A stretch of DNA of 64,000 nt from Acinetobacter baylyi DSM 14961 = CIP 107474 (GTDB lineage Bacteria; Pseudomonadota; Gammaproteobacteria; Pseudomonadales; Moraxellaceae): NCBI RefSeq assembly GCF_000368685.1, contig NZ_KB849626.1, positions 232,476 through 296,475 on the forward strand, given 5' to 3'. Shown here piece by piece: positions 43,301 to 52,804 of the stretch. Below the pieces are notes generated by a model. That model did no database searches, was not told the DNA's origin, and saw only the letters and a list, made by a program, of their open reading frames with translations. Each line of letters opens with the position of its first letter. Within the stretch, counting starts at the first letter, position 1. Both the position numbers and the translations under genes were made by a program.

Positions 43301-46300
43301 GCACACAAATAGCTTGCCGCCTGCACAAGGGCTTTTCGATCGTTTGATCCAGTTCGCCATCCAGAATGCCATCTGGGTGTTGCTGTTTATGGTCGCATGG
43401 ATCGGTATCGGCATTTACAGCTACAAAAATCTGGCGATTGACGCTGTTCCCGATATCACCAATGTACAAGTTCAAATCAATTCACAAGCCAATGGTTTTA
43501 CTGCAACCGAAGTGGAGCAGCGGATTACCTATCCCATTGAAAATGCCATGGCTGGATTGCCCAGCATGGAGCAAACCCGTTCGATTTCCCGCTATGGTTT
43601 GTCGCAAGTCACGATTATTTTTAAAGATGGAACCGATATTTATTGGGCACGTCAGCTGATTAATCAGCGTTTACAGGAAGCAAAAAGTGCACTTCCAGCG
43701 AGCGTCGATCCGCAAATGTCGCCAATTTCGACAGGGTTGGGGGAAATTTACCAGTGGGTGATCAAGGCTGAACCTCAGGCCAAAAAGCCCGATGGCTCAT
43801 CCTACACAGCAATGGATCTTAGGGAAATTCAAGACTGGATTGTACGTCCGCAATTGCAGCGTGTGCCGGGAGTCGCCGAAATTAATAGCATTGGTGGATA
43901 CAATAAAACCTACATTGTATCGCCAGATTTAAATCGGTTGCAGCAGCTTAATCTTTCCCTTACGACACTGCAACAAGCCCTGACCGACAATAACGAGAAC
44001 CGTGGTGCAGGATTTATCGAGGACAATGGTCAGCAACTCACCGTCCGTGTGCCGGGCATGTTAAGCAGTATTCAAGACATCGAAAATGTTACGCTAGAGA
44101 CCAAAAGTGGCTTGCCAATACGTGTCTCGGATGTTGCAAAGGTCTCGATCGGACATGATCTGCGTACGGGTGGCGCCACCTACAATGGCGAAGAAACCGT
44201 GCTCGGCATCGCCATGATGATGATGGGCGAAAACAGCAAAACCGTGGCGCAGGCACTCGATGCCAAAGTGGCACAAATCCAGACCTCTCTACCCGCGGGT
44301 GTGGTGCTGGAAACCGTCTATAACCGCAGTACCTTGGTGGATCGGGCCATTCAGACCGTGGCCAAAAACCTGATTGAAGGCGCCATTTTGGTGATTGTGG
44401 TGCTGTTTATTTTTCTGGGTAATTTTCGGGCGGCATTGATTACCGCGTGTGTGATCCCGCTGTCGATGCTATTTACGCTAACGGGTATGGCACAGCAGCA
44501 CATCAGTGCCAACCTGATGAGTCTGGGCGCACTTGATTTCGGCATCATTGTCGATGGTGCAGTGGTCATTGTGGAAAACTGTATCCGTCGACTGGCCGAA
44601 GCACAGCAGCTTCAAGGCCGTTTACTCACCCGTCAGGAGCGTTTTAAAGAAGTCTTTTTGGCAGCAAAACAGGCTCGTCGGCCGCTGCTTTTTGGTCAAT
44701 TCATTATTATGGTGGTGTACTTGCCCATTTTTGCATTGTCTGGTGTTGAGGCAAAAATGTTTCATCCCATGGCGATTGCGGTCGTCTTGGCACTTTTAGG
44801 CGCCATGATTTTATCGATTACCTTTGTACCCGCGGCTGTTGCCCTTTGGGTGACTGGAGAAGTGAAGGAAACCGAAAGCCGTTGGATGCTGGCACTGAAA
44901 AGAGCTTATGCAGCGTTGCTAGATTGGGCGTATGCATGGCGCCGTGTGGTGCTTACCAGTGTCGTTGGTATTTTACTCATTACAGCCACGATATCGACCC
45001 GAGTGGGGAGTGAATTTGCACCACAGCTCAGTGAAGGGGATTTTGCCTTGCAACTGATGCGCGCACCCAGCACAGGAATTGAGGAATCACTAAAAATTCA
45101 GGCGCAGGTTGAACAACAGCTTTTAAAGCAATTTCCAGAAATCAAAGCGATTTTTGCACGAACAGGCACGGCAGAGGTCGCCACCGATGTGATGCCGCCA
45201 AATATTTCAGATGCCGTCATTTTGCTTAAACCACGTAAAGAATGGCCAGACTCAACCGAAACCATAGATGAACTGCGTGCTCGTATGTTGGATGCCGTGG
45301 CACAGCTACCGGGCAATAACAGCGAGTTTTCCCAGCCCATCGAATTACGTTTCAACGAACTAATCTCGGGCGTACGTAGTGATATCGGAGTCAAGGTGTT
45401 TGGAGATGATCTAGAAGTTCTGAATCGTGAAGCAGAAAAAATCGCTCAGCAGCTTAAAACCATTTCAGGCGCCAGTGAGGTCAAAGTCGAGCAAACCGAT
45501 GGCTTGCCGTTGCTCAATGTGAAGATTGATCATGCTTTGGCCGCGCAATATGGCCTCTCGATCAAAGCCATTCAGGATCTGGTGGCAACCAGTATCGGGG
45601 GCGCGAGTGTGGGGCAAATTTTACAAGGAGACCGACGCTTCGACTTTGTAATTCGACTAGATGATCAATTGCGTACCCCGCAGCAACTGGCGATGCTGCC
45701 GTTGCAATTGCCCAATGGTGGCCTGATTCAATTACAAGATGTGGCCATAGTAGAAACGATTTTGGGCTTTTCACAGGTGAGCCGTGAAAATGGCAAACGC
45801 CGTGTCATTGTGACCGCCAACGTACGTGATCGAGATTTAGGCTCTTTTGTGGCCGAGATGCAGCAAAGCTTGGCCCAGCAAAAATTGCCGAGTGGTTACT
45901 GGCTGGGTTATGGTGGGCAATTTGAAAATCTGGCTTCAGCCGCCGCACGCATGCAAATCGTGATTCCGCTGGCCTTGCTGATGATTTTTATTTTGCTCGT
46001 CGCGGTGTTTCATGACCTACGCGAAAGCTTGCTGGTTTTTAGTGGTGTGCCATTTGCATTGTCCGGCGGTATTGTGGCGCTTTGGTTTCGAGATATTCCC
46101 TTGTCGATGTCGGCAGGTGTCGGATTTATTGCTCTGTCGGGTGTTGCGGTGTTGAATGGTCTGGTCATGCTGACGTTTATCAAAGAGCTTCGTTTGCAAT
46201 ATGATATTTATACGGCCACATGGCGTGGTGCTGTAATGCGTTTGCGTCCAGTGCTGATGACCGCATGTGTCGCATCATTTGGTTTTATTCCAATGGCTCT

Positions 46301-46454
46301 AGCCACAGGCACAGGAGCGGAAGTGCAGCGACCTTTAGCGACTGTGGTGATTGGAGGCATCATTTCATCAACGCTGCTTACACTGATTTTACTTCCAGTG
46401 ATCTATCGCTGGATGAATGAAAAACAACAGTCAGTGACTGGTTCAAGCAATTAA
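43290..46454 (+). CDS. czcA: CzcA-type heavy-metal RND efflux pump
   Basis: This 1054-residue trimeric proton-driven pump exports divalent cations. Twelve membrane helices and two large periplasmic loops are present. The N-terminal helix 1 region and the NSQANGFTATEVEQRITYPI segment are typical of HME-RND proteins. The helix-4 signature DFGIIVDGAVVIVEN (from Asp416) is the form found in Co/Zn/Cd exporters; Cu/Ag exporters differ here. It begins inside the end of czcB, so the three genes are translated in a chain. Zinc, cobalt and cadmium are the expected substrates; the exact set cannot be told from sequence. Confidence 0.94.
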   Translation: MDTKHTNSLPPAQGLFDRLIQFAIQNAIWVLLFMVAWIGIGIYSYKNLAIDAVPDITNVQVQINSQANGFTATEVEQRITYPIENAMAGLPSMEQTRSISRYGLSQVTIIFKDGTDIYWARQLINQRLQEAKSALPASVDPQMSPISTGLGEIYQWVIKAEPQAKKPDGSSYTAMDLREIQDWIVRPQLQRVPGVAEINSIGGYNKTYIVSPDLNRLQQLNLSLTTLQQALTDNNENRGAGFIEDNGQQLTVRVPGMLSSIQDIENVTLETKSGLPIRVSDVAKVSIGHDLRTGGATYNGEETVLGIAMMMMGENSKTVAQALDAKVAQIQTSLPAGVVLETVYNRSTLVDRAIQTVAKNLIEGAILVIVVLFIFLGNFRAALITACVIPLSMLFTLTGMAQQHISANLMSLGALDFGIIVDGAVVIVENCIRRLAEAQQLQGRLLTRQERFKEVFLAAKQARRPLLFGQFIIMVVYLPIFALSGVEAKMFHPMAIAVVLALLGAMILSITFVPAAVALWVTGEVKETESRWMLALKRAYAALLDWAYAWRRVVLTSVVGILLITATISTRVGSEFAPQLSEGDFALQLMRAPSTGIEESLKIQAQVEQQLLKQFPEIKAIFARTGTAEVATDVMPPNISDAVILLKPRKEWPDSTETIDELRARMLDAVAQLPGNNSEFSQPIELRFNELISGVRSDIGVKVFGDDLEVLNREAEKIAQQLKTISGASEVKVEQTDGLPLLNVKIDHALAAQYGLSIKAIQDLVATSIGGASVGQILQGDRRFDFVIRLDDQLRTPQQLAMLPLQLPNGGLIQLQDVAIVETILGFSQVSRENGKRRVIVTANVRDRDLGSFVAEMQQSLAQQKLPSGYWLGYGGQFENLASAAARMQIVIPLALLMIFILLVAVFHDLRESLLVFSGVPFALSGGIVALWFRDIPLSMSAGVGFIALSGVAVLNGLVMLTFIKELRLQYDIYTATWRGAVMRLRPVLMTACVASFGFIPMALATGTGAEVQRPLATVVIGGIISSTLLTLILLPVIYRWMNEKQQSVTGSSN

Positions 46455-46472
46455 TACAGTTTGAGTATGAGT

Positions 46473-46500
46473 CTTCATGATATATCGTGTGTCATGAAGG
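46473..46500 (+). promoter_or_regulatory. hairpin between czcA and czcD
   Basis: Arms CTTCATGA and TCATGAAG form an 8-base stem with an 11-base loop. There is no clear T-run, so a weak terminator, attenuator or RNA-stability element is possible. It may lower expression of czcD relative to czcCBA. Confidence 0.4.
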
Positions 46501-46565
46501 CTTTAAAATAAAAAGCGTTATCCAGCGCAACTTTCGATTTAAATTTCTGTTGTAAGGAGTCTACT

Positions 46566-47489
46566 ATGAGTGGACAGCACGGGCATGATCATAGCCATGC
46601 GGTTGTTACACAAGGAAATGCCAAAAAGCTTACGATCGCATTGTCACTCACCGTGACTTTTCTGATTGTTGAAGTGGTCGCAGGGTTTATCACGCAAAGT
46701 CTGGCATTGTTGTCGGATGCCGCACATATGTTCACTGATGCCGCTGCTCTGGCAATCGCATTAGCCGCAATTCAAGTGGCCAAACGTCCAGCAGATGACA
46801 AACGGACTTTTGGCTATCAGCGCTTTGAAATTCTAGCTGCCTTATTTAATGCATCTATGCTCTTTATGGTTGCAATCTATATTTTGTATGAGGCGTATCA
46901 GCGTTTTACTCATCCGCCTGAAATTCAGAGTTTGGGCATGTTACTGGTTGCAGTCATTGGACTGATCATCAATCTAATCTCAATGAAAATTCTGGTCTCC
47001 AGTGCTCAGGATAGTCTGAATGTAAAAGGGGCTTACCTTGAAGTTTTAAGTGATGCGCTGGGCTCGGTTGGTGTGATTCTGGGTGCATTGGTTATCTATT
47101 TTACCCAGTGGTACTGGGTCGATACACTGGTTGCGGTCTTGATTGGATTTTGGGTGCTTCCACGAACATGGATTCTGCTGAAACAAAGTATTAATATTTT
47201 ACTGGAAGGTGTTCCTGAAGAAGTTGACATTGAGAAGCTTAGAGATGATTTGTTGGCTCTTGAAGGCGTTGAAAGTATTCATCAGCTTAAAGTCTGGGCC
47301 ATTACATCCAAAAATGTACATCTGACGGTGCATCTGTTTGCACCACAGGCAGATCGTAATCGTCTGTATCGCACGGCCTATGAAATGCTTTCACATGAGC
47401 ATGGCATTGCAGAAATTACTTTGCAGATTGAAGAAGATGAATGTTTGGCACATTCACATACGCATATAGAAAAAAACCATCAGCACTGA
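46566..47489 (+). CDS. czcD: CzcD-type cation diffusion facilitator
   Basis: This 307-residue inner-membrane Zn2+/H+ (Co, Cd) antiporter has six transmembrane helices. The first metal site is in LSDAAHMFTDAAALAIAL (HxxxD, helix 2) and its partner in LEVLSDALGSVGVI (HxxxD replaced by SDxxG-S type, helix 5). A cytoplasmic C-terminal domain follows. Both ends are His-rich (QHGHDHSHA; AHSHTHIEKNHQH), as in CzcD proteins that buffer cytoplasmic zinc. GTAAGGAG precedes the start. It follows czcA by 111 bases and completes a czcICBAD locus. Confidence 0.93.
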   Translation: MSGQHGHDHSHAVVTQGNAKKLTIALSLTVTFLIVEVVAGFITQSLALLSDAAHMFTDAAALAIALAAIQVAKRPADDKRTFGYQRFEILAALFNASMLFMVAIYILYEAYQRFTHPPEIQSLGMLLVAVIGLIINLISMKILVSSAQDSLNVKGAYLEVLSDALGSVGVILGALVIYFTQWYWVDTLVAVLIGFWVLPRTWILLKQSINILLEGVPEEVDIEKLRDDLLALEGVESIHQLKVWAITSKNVHLTVHLFAPQADRNRLYRTAYEMLSHEHGIAEITLQIEEDECLAHSHTHIEKNHQH

Positions 47490-47502
47490 CTGATGGTTTT
47501 TA
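47468..47502. terminator. bidirectional terminator at the czcD end
   Basis: The stem AAAAACCATCAG / CTGATGGTTTTT overlaps the czcD stop codon. It serves czcD and the convergent zinc-ribbon gene. Confidence 0.85.
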
Positions 47503-47525
47503 AAAATATTCTTGAGACCTTAAGT

Positions 47526-47867
47526 TTAAATTTGCCATTCATGATGACATTCGCGGCACTTCCAGTACTTTTGCGATTGCATGAACGCTTGCATGGACAA
47601 TTTAAAATCAGGTAAATCACGCCAGAACATTAATCCTGACCCTGCAACGACAACAAACACAACAACCGTTGCAATCTGCAAATTGGTACCTGCACCATGA
47701 CCAAAAATCCACATGCTTAAGCTAATCAATACTAATAACAATAGGATAAAGATAGATGGCAGTAAAATCACTAGGCTTTTAGGAACGACAGGGCGGGTGC
47801 TCGTGGTTGTACCTTGATTGACTGGCATGATTTTTACACTTTGACATTTGGGGCAACGATATTGCAT
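47526..47867 (-). CDS. zinc-ribbon membrane protein, unknown function
   Basis: This 113-residue protein opens with a CPKC motif (MQYRCPKCQSVKIMP) and ends with CREC (YWKCRECHHEWQI), so the two ends may form one zinc ribbon. Two hydrophobic helices lie between (SLVILLPSIFILLLLVLISLSMWIF; a span of similar type around ATVVVFVVVAGSGLMFW). Both ends would be on the cytoplasmic side. Function is unknown. It sits beside the metal-efflux locus but converges with it and need not be related. Confidence 0.78.
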   Translation of the reverse strand: MQYRCPKCQSVKIMPVNQGTTTSTRPVVPKSLVILLPSIFILLLLVLISLSMWIFGHGAGTNLQIATVVVFVVVAGSGLMFWRDLPDFKLSMQAFMQSQKYWKCRECHHEWQI

Positions 47868-47921
47868 GTGATCTCCAATAGCTTTTTTTCTATTTTAGCG
47901 AAGAGTGACCAAAATCAGAAA

Positions 47922-47955
47922 TAAAAAAAGCCGCTGTATGTCAGCGGCTTTTTCA
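47922..47955 (-). terminator. terminator of the tRNA-Ala/tRNA-Glu unit
   Basis: On the minus strand the stem AAGCCGCTGA / (loop) / CAGCGGCTT is followed by seven T residues, just past the tRNA-Glu end. Confidence 0.88.
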
Positions 47956-47960
47956 GAATT

Positions 47961-48036
47961 TGGCGTCCCTACGGGGATTCGAACCCCGGTTACCGCCGTG
48001 AAAGGGCGATGTCCTAGGCCTCTAGACGATAGGGAC
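47961..48036 (-). tRNA. tRNA-Glu(TTC)
   Basis: This 76-base gene starts GTCCCTATCGTCTAGAGGCC and ends with an encoded CCA. The anticodon stem-loop CGCCCTTTCACGGCG has anticodon TTC. The acceptor stem GTCCCTA / TAGGGAC pairs fully. It is transcribed after tRNA-Ala in the same unit, next to the gene for its own synthetase. Confidence 0.97.
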
Positions 48037-48061
48037 TTATGAGGCAACACAATCTGAGATT

Positions 48062-48137
48062 TGGTGGAGCCAAGCGGGATCGAACCGCTGACCTCTACAA
48101 TGCCATTGTAGCGCTCTACCAACTGAGCTATGACCCC
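48062..48137 (-). tRNA. tRNA-Ala(GGC)
   Basis: This 76-base gene starts GGGGTCATAGCTCAG and ends with an encoded CCA. The anticodon stem CTACAATGGCATTGTAG has anticodon GGC. The G3-T70 pair in the acceptor stem (GGGGTCA / TGGCTCC) is the identity element for alanyl-tRNA synthetase. It is first in the unit, 25 bases before tRNA-Glu. Confidence 0.97.
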
Positions 48138-48153
48138 AGTCTGTGTGAGCGCA

Positions 48154-48182
48154 ATATTAGGGGCATTGTACTCACACGTCAA
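48154..48182 (-). promoter_or_regulatory. sigma-70 promoter of tRNA-Ala/tRNA-Glu
   Basis: On the minus strand, -35 TTGACG (48182-48177) and -10 TAATAT (48159-48154) are exactly 17 bases apart. It lies between the gltX stop and tRNA-Ala, so the tRNAs do not depend on read-through from gltX. Confidence 0.8.
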
Positions 48183-48194
48183 CACTAAAATGAA

Positions 48195-49703
48195 TTATGT
48201 GTTGTCAACTGTTTCATTTTTCGGCAATTTCAACGATTCGTTGAGTTTTTCCCACACTTTAAGCTCTTTTTTGCTTGGTGCACCCACAATTTCAAGCGCA
48301 CGACGCAAACGGGCAAAGGTTAAGTCTGGGCCGATAGTGACCATTGATTGCATGACAGGCGTTGAGCTGGTTGAACCTGCAATCGCAATAAAGAACGCTG
48401 GCATGAAATCACGGAGTTTGATGTCCATCTGATTGGCAAGATCCATAAGAATCTGGCTCACCGTCTCGTTATTCCAAGTAAATTGGCTTTCCAGACGCCA
48501 GATTGCAAACTGTAAGCTTTGACGAACCTGTTCAGGGCTGAGTTTTTTGCTTTCAAACATTTCTGCCGTAATATTTGGCATATGGTTGAAATAAAATCCC
48601 GCCCAATTGACTGCTTCTGAAAGCAGATTGATGCGAGGTTGAATCGCAGTGGCAATATCTTCCAGTGTTTGACGGTCACTTTTCCAGCTGAGTAGGCGAT
48701 CAAGTAACTGACCTGGTGTCAACGATTTGATCCATTGACCATTGAGCCAGTTCAATTTGTCGACATCAAAGATTGGACCGCCCAACGATACACGTTGAAT
48801 ATCAAAATGCTCAATCATATCAGTCAAGGTAAACACTTCACGTTCATCTGGCATTGACCAACCCATACGGCCCAAGTAATTCAGCAGGGCTTCTGGAAGT
48901 ACACCAATGTCGCGGTAATAATTGATGGAAGTCGGATTTTTACGCTTTGACAGTTTTGATTTGTCTGGATTACGCAATAATGGCATATGACATAGCGTTG
49001 GCATGTCCCAGCCGAAATATTGATACAGTAATTGATGCTTTGGTGCAGAGGGTAACCATTCTTCACCACGCAAAACATGCGTGATTTCCATTAAGTGGTC
49101 ATCGACCACATTGGCCAAATGATAGGTGGGTAAGCCGTCTGTTTTAAGCAAGACTTGCATATCGACTTGTGCCCATGGAATTTCGACTTCACCGCGGAGT
49201 AAATCGTTGAATTTACAAATCCCTTCTTCAGGAACTTTCATACGAATCACATGCGGTTCACCCGCAGCCAGACGACGTTCAACTTCTTCTTGTGAAAGTT
49301 TTAAACCTCGGCCATCGTACTTTGGTGTTTCACCACGCGCCTGCTGTTCTGCACGCATTTGATCCAGCTCTTCGGCTGTGGCAAAGCAATAAAAGGCATG
49401 GCCTTTCTCAATCAGATCAAGTGCATACTGTTTATAAATACCCATGCGCTCTGACTGACGGTAAGGTGCATGTGGACCACCCACATCAGGACCTTCCGAC
49501 CAGTTCAGACCTAACCAGCGCAATGAATCCAGAATCATTTGTTCTGATTCAGGGGTCGAACGAAGCTGATCGGTATCTTCAATACGTAAAATAAACTCAC
49601 CGCCATGCTGTTTGGCAAAGCACAGATTAAACAGAGCGATATAAGCAGTACCTACATGAGGAAAACCAGTCGGAGAAGGTGCAATACGCGTACGGACTTT
49701 CAT
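48195..49703 (-). CDS. gltX: glutamyl-tRNA synthetase
   Basis: This 502-residue class I synthetase charges tRNA-Glu. It starts with [20 protein letters not shown] (HIGH motif HVGT) and has the KMSKS-type motif SKLSKRKN around residue 245. The C-terminal anticodon-binding helical domain ends near residue 490. The length matches the discriminating bacterial enzyme. Its cognate tRNA-Glu lies directly downstream on the same strand but has its own promoter. Confidence 0.96.
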   Translation of the reverse strand: MKVRTRIAPSPTGFPHVGTAYIALFNLCFAKQHGGEFILRIEDTDQLRSTPESEQMILDSLRWLGLNWSEGPDVGGPHAPYRQSERMGIYKQYALDLIEKGHAFYCFATAEELDQMRAEQQARGETPKYDGRGLKLSQEEVERRLAAGEPHVIRMKVPEEGICKFNDLLRGEVEIPWAQVDMQVLLKTDGLPTYHLANVVDDHLMEITHVLRGEEWLPSAPKHQLLYQYFGWDMPTLCHMPLLRNPDKSKLSKRKNPTSINYYRDIGVLPEALLNYLGRMGWSMPDEREVFTLTDMIEHFDIQRVSLGGPIFDVDKLNWLNGQWIKSLTPGQLLDRLLSWKSDRQTLEDIATAIQPRINLLSEAVNWAGFYFNHMPNITAEMFESKKLSPEQVRQSLQFAIWRLESQFTWNNETVSQILMDLANQMDIKLRDFMPAFFIAIAGSTSSTPVMQSMVTIGPDLTFARLRRALEIVGAPSKKELKVWEKLNESLKLPKNETVDNT

Positions 49704-49745
49704 AGGGCCTAAAAGTGAAGATAAAAATTGAGATCTAGTATAACG

Positions 49746-49797
49746 GAAAAAGCCTGATATCTAGACCTTTTATTTTGGCAAGAGATCAGGCTTTTAA
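49746..49797 (-). terminator. possible terminator upstream of gltX
   Basis: AAAAAGCCTGAT and ATCAGGCTTTT can pair over 11 bases with a long loop of about 28 bases. It lies between the small exported-protein gene and gltX and could end the former's transcript. The long loop makes it less certain. Confidence 0.45.
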
Positions 49798-49827
49798 GAA
49801 GCTAAGGTAGGGGAGTCTGAGCTTATT

Positions 49828-50124
49828 TTATGAGCTGTGCGGTTGAAATAGTGATTGTACAAACCGAGAAAAACGCTGATGCTGAGCCGCAAAAAAGTTT
49901 TGTGATGGTGTTACACGAATGCTATTCAGCATAATGAGATCGTTGTCTTCACCCAAAGCAGACACGTTACGCTTTTGTTGATTCAACGCTTTTTCAACCA
50001 ATAAATTAGGCACACTGGTATTTGCTGCATTCTTCAAAGCTGTATTGTTTTCTAGAGCAGCATAACTACTATGCGACAAAATACTCAAACCCAAACTTAA
50101 ACCCAAAACTTTAATGAATTGCAT
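49828..50124 (-). CDS. small exported hypothetical protein, 98 aa
   Basis: This protein has a clear Sec signal peptide (MQFIKVLGLSLGLSILSHSS, cut after YAA) and an otherwise unremarkable mature part of about 75 residues with no cysteine. I do not recognise a family. The ATG at 50124 is preferred since GGGGA lies six bases before it; the ATG two codons earlier touches the ribosome site. Confidence 0.65.
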   Translation of the reverse strand: MQFIKVLGLSLGLSILSHSSYAALENNTALKNAANTSVPNLLVEKALNQQKRNVSALGEDNDLIMLNSIRVTPSQNFFAAQHQRFSRFVQSLFQPHSS

Positions 50125-50504
50125 ATCCATTCCCCAAATGATTGCAGTACATTTTTTCTTACTAAAATGTTCAATTGCAGTAATTGTACAATTTCACTGT
50201 ATTTTAGCAATATAAAATGTGAAATAAGTCACATTTTTTACAAAAAGATAAAAAATGCTAAATTCTGTAGGCCAAATGTATGCATCCTGCTACAAAGCAT
50301 ATCCTATTTAACAAAAAAAGATGAATAAAAAATGAAGAAAAGAAGAATCATTCTTATTTGCTGGTTTTATTAAGCGGTATTCTATGATTGAGTTTGATAT
50401 CACAAAAACAGATTTGCAATGTTGTTATTGATATAACTATATGATTGTAAATTTATTTATTTTTTATATATTTAAAATAGGGTACATAATTTGAGCATAT
50501 ATCA
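50125..50504. other. AT-rich intergenic region upstream of sbp
   Basis: These 380 very AT-rich bases lie between divergent genes and contain no gene I can support. A 69-codon frame at 50119-50328 has poor composition and no ribosome site. Promoter elements of sbp, and possibly sites for a sulfur-starvation activator such as CysB, are expected here, but I could not identify a convincing box. Confidence 0.6.
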
Positions 50505-51506
50505 GTGAAAAAAATATGGGGTGTAACGTTTGCGATCTTGCTAGGCTTTGGAGCGGGGACTGCCAACGCAGCGAAAGATTTTTTAAATGTGTCCTATGAT
50601 CCGACACGTGAATTTTATCAAGAATATAATCAGAGTTTTTACACTTACTGGAAAGGCCGGACAGGTCAGGAAGTCGATTTTAAGCAATCTCATGGCGGCT
50701 CGGGTAAGCAAGCTCGTGCGGTTATTGATGGTTTACAAGCGGACGTTGTGACATTAGCACTTGCCAATGATATTGACGAAATTGCCAACGCAGGTTTAAT
50801 CAAAAAGAACTGGCAAAAGGATTTTCCCAATAATTCGGCTCCCTACACTTCAACTATTGTATTTCTGGTACGAAAAGGTAATCCCAAAAATATTAAAGAT
50901 TGGAATGATCTGACCAAGCCGGGTGTCGAAATTATTACACCAAACCCGAAAACTGGCGGAGCACCAAGATGGATTTATTTGGCGGCATGGGGATATGCAT
51001 TGAAGCAGCCAGGTGGCAACGACAGCAAAGCCAGAGAGCTGGTTAAAAAGCTTTATCATAACGTGAAAGTTCTTGATTCTGGTGCAAGAGGATCGCTGAC
51101 CACCTTTGCAGAACGTGGTATAGGCGATGTGCTGTTATCGTGGGAAAACGAAGCATTGTTGGCAACACAAGGTCCGGGCAAAGATAAATATGAAATTATT
51201 TATCCTTCGATTTCAATTTTGGCAGAACCTTCCGTTGCAATTGTGGATAAAACCGTTGACCGCGATGGAAATAGAAATCTAGCCAAAGCTTATTTAAACT
51301 ATTTGTATTCGCCACTTGGACAAGAATTGGCTGCCAAATACAATTTTAGACCTCGTAATGCAAAGGCGGCTGCCAAATACGCGTATAAGTTTCCAAAGCT
51401 TAAACTGTTCACCATTGGAGATGTCTTTGGTGGCTGGGCCAAAGCACAAAAAACGCATTTTGTGAATGGTGCGATTTTTGATCAAATTTATGCGGAAAAA
51501 CCATAA
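50505..51506 (+). CDS. sbp: periplasmic sulfate-binding protein
   Basis: This 333-residue solute-binding protein binds sulfate (or thiosulfate) for the CysTWA importer. A signal peptide ends at ANA; the mature protein opens with [19 protein letters not shown]. It has the anion-binding and hinge motifs [33 protein letters not shown] and [18 protein letters not shown] of Sbp/CysP. The start is a GTG. No permease or ATPase gene follows, so the rest of the importer must be elsewhere. Confidence 0.93.
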   Translation: MKKIWGVTFAILLGFGAGTANAAKDFLNVSYDPTREFYQEYNQSFYTYWKGRTGQEVDFKQSHGGSGKQARAVIDGLQADVVTLALANDIDEIANAGLIKKNWQKDFPNNSAPYTSTIVFLVRKGNPKNIKDWNDLTKPGVEIITPNPKTGGAPRWIYLAAWGYALKQPGGNDSKARELVKKLYHNVKVLDSGARGSLTTFAERGIGDVLLSWENEALLATQGPGKDKYEIIYPSISILAEPSVAIVDKTVDRDGNRNLAKAYLNYLYSPLGQELAAKYNFRPRNAKAAAKYAYKFPKLKLFTIGDVFGGWAKAQKTHFVNGAIFDQIYAEKP

Positions 51507-51883
51507 TTTAAATTGAATCCATTAAACACGAATTACAACTTTGCGATTCGTGTTTTTCTTTCATGATGAAATCTAAATGAGCTTTATATGTTTAAAGCTG
51601 ACTTTGAAAAATCAGAGAGCTTAAGGGGGAGGATTTATATCTGGAGATGTTTTAATCACCTTTTACAGCATTAAACGATTTAACTTCAAACTAAGAAAGT
51701 GAAACTCAGACTCAACCATAACTAGATTTAGAAGTAAGGTTGATTTAAAGCTAGACAAAAAAGAAAAATAAAATGGATTTATCGATGAAAAGTAATATTT
51801 CCCTACAAAAAGACGTTTGGAGCTTTATTAAAACAAGGTAATAATGTGCAGTTAAATTTTTAACATTTTTTGACGCCTTACCT
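51507..51883. other. intergenic region upstream of the division/cell-wall operon
   Basis: After the sbp terminator the region is AT-rich and holds no gene longer than a 22-codon frame (51773-51841). There is no mraZ gene, which in many bacteria begins this operon, nor the TGGGN repeats to which MraZ binds. The main promoter of rsmH-ftsL-ftsI-murEF-mraY should lie here. Confidence 0.6.
51524..51560 (+). terminator. terminator of sbp
   Basis: The stem AAACACGAAT / ATTCGTGTTT with a 12-base loop is followed by TTCTTT. Confidence 0.75.
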
Positions 51884-52795
51884 ATGTCGCATATTTCTGT
51901 CTTACTTCACGAAACTGTAGATGCCTTATTGGCCAACCGCGACACAGGAATTTATATTGACGGCACTTTTGGCCGTGGTGGACATACTCGCTTATTACTT
52001 TCAAAACTTGGATCAGACGCGCAAGTATACGGTTTTGATAAAGACCCTCAAGCATTGGCTGTTGCTCATCAATTAGAACAAGAAGATCTACGGTTTAAAA
52101 TTATTCATGCCAGTTTTGCCGATATACAAACAGAACTTGAACAGCGCGGTATTACACAGGTCGAAGGTGTCATGGCTGATTTGGGGGTCTCTTCTCCGCA
52201 GTTGGATCAGGCAGAGCGTGGTTTTAGTTTTATGCAAGATGGTCCACTCGATATGCGTATGGATAATTCACAGGGAAAAACTGCCGCAGAATGGTTATTA
52301 AGTATTGAAGAAGAAGCATTAGCAAATATTATTTATCAGTATGGTGAAGAGCGTTATAGCCGACGTATTGCCCGAGCAATCAAACAGGCAGGTGCACTTG
52401 AAACCACAGCACAACTTGCTGAGTTGGTAAAAACTGCTCATCCAAAATGGGAAAAGCACAAACATCCTGCAACACGTACATTTCAGGCGATACGCATTGC
52501 GATTAATAAAGAGCTTGAAGATATTGAAATTTTCTTGCCTCAGGCGGTCACATTATTAAAGCCAGAAGGTCGTCTCGCAGTAATTACTTTCCACTCGCTT
52601 GAAGATCGTTTAATTAAGCAGTTTATTCAAAAAGAATCGACTTTACCTGAAGATTCTGGCTGGGGACTACCTCAAAAACAAGTTGACTCAAGACGTTTAA
52701 AGAAAATTTCCCGTATACGGGCCAGTGAAGAAGAAGTAAAAGCTAATCCTCGTTCACGTAGTGCATGGCTTCGTGTGGCTGAACGTTTAGTATAA
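51884..52795 (+). CDS. rsmH: 16S rRNA m4C1402 methyltransferase
   Basis: RsmH (MraW) methylates N4 of C1402 in 16S rRNA. The 303-residue protein has the SAM motif IDGTFGRGGHTRLLLSKL, the conserved ADLGVSSPQLDQAERGFSF and PLDMRMD, and the C-terminal VITFHSLEDRLIKQF. It is the first gene of the division/cell-wall operon; the next gene starts nine bases after its stop. Confidence 0.95.
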   Translation: MSHISVLLHETVDALLANRDTGIYIDGTFGRGGHTRLLLSKLGSDAQVYGFDKDPQALAVAHQLEQEDLRFKIIHASFADIQTELEQRGITQVEGVMADLGVSSPQLDQAERGFSFMQDGPLDMRMDNSQGKTAAEWLLSIEEEALANIIYQYGEERYSRRIARAIKQAGALETTAQLAELVKTAHPKWEKHKHPATRTFQAIRIAINKELEDIEIFLPQAVTLLKPEGRLAVITFHSLEDRLIKQFIQKESTLPEDSGWGLPQKQVDSRRLKKISRIRASEEEVKANPRSRSAWLRVAERLV

Positions 52796-52804
52796 AGGCA
52801 AATC

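Noticed and set aside
50119-50328. 69-codon open frame before sbp
   Set aside because: Biased, AT-driven composition, no ribosome site, and overlap with the start of the exported-protein gene.
51823-51860. Short leader peptide before rsmH
   Set aside because: AAGG followed by ATG and a stop three codons later is easily due to chance; no attenuator hairpin follows.
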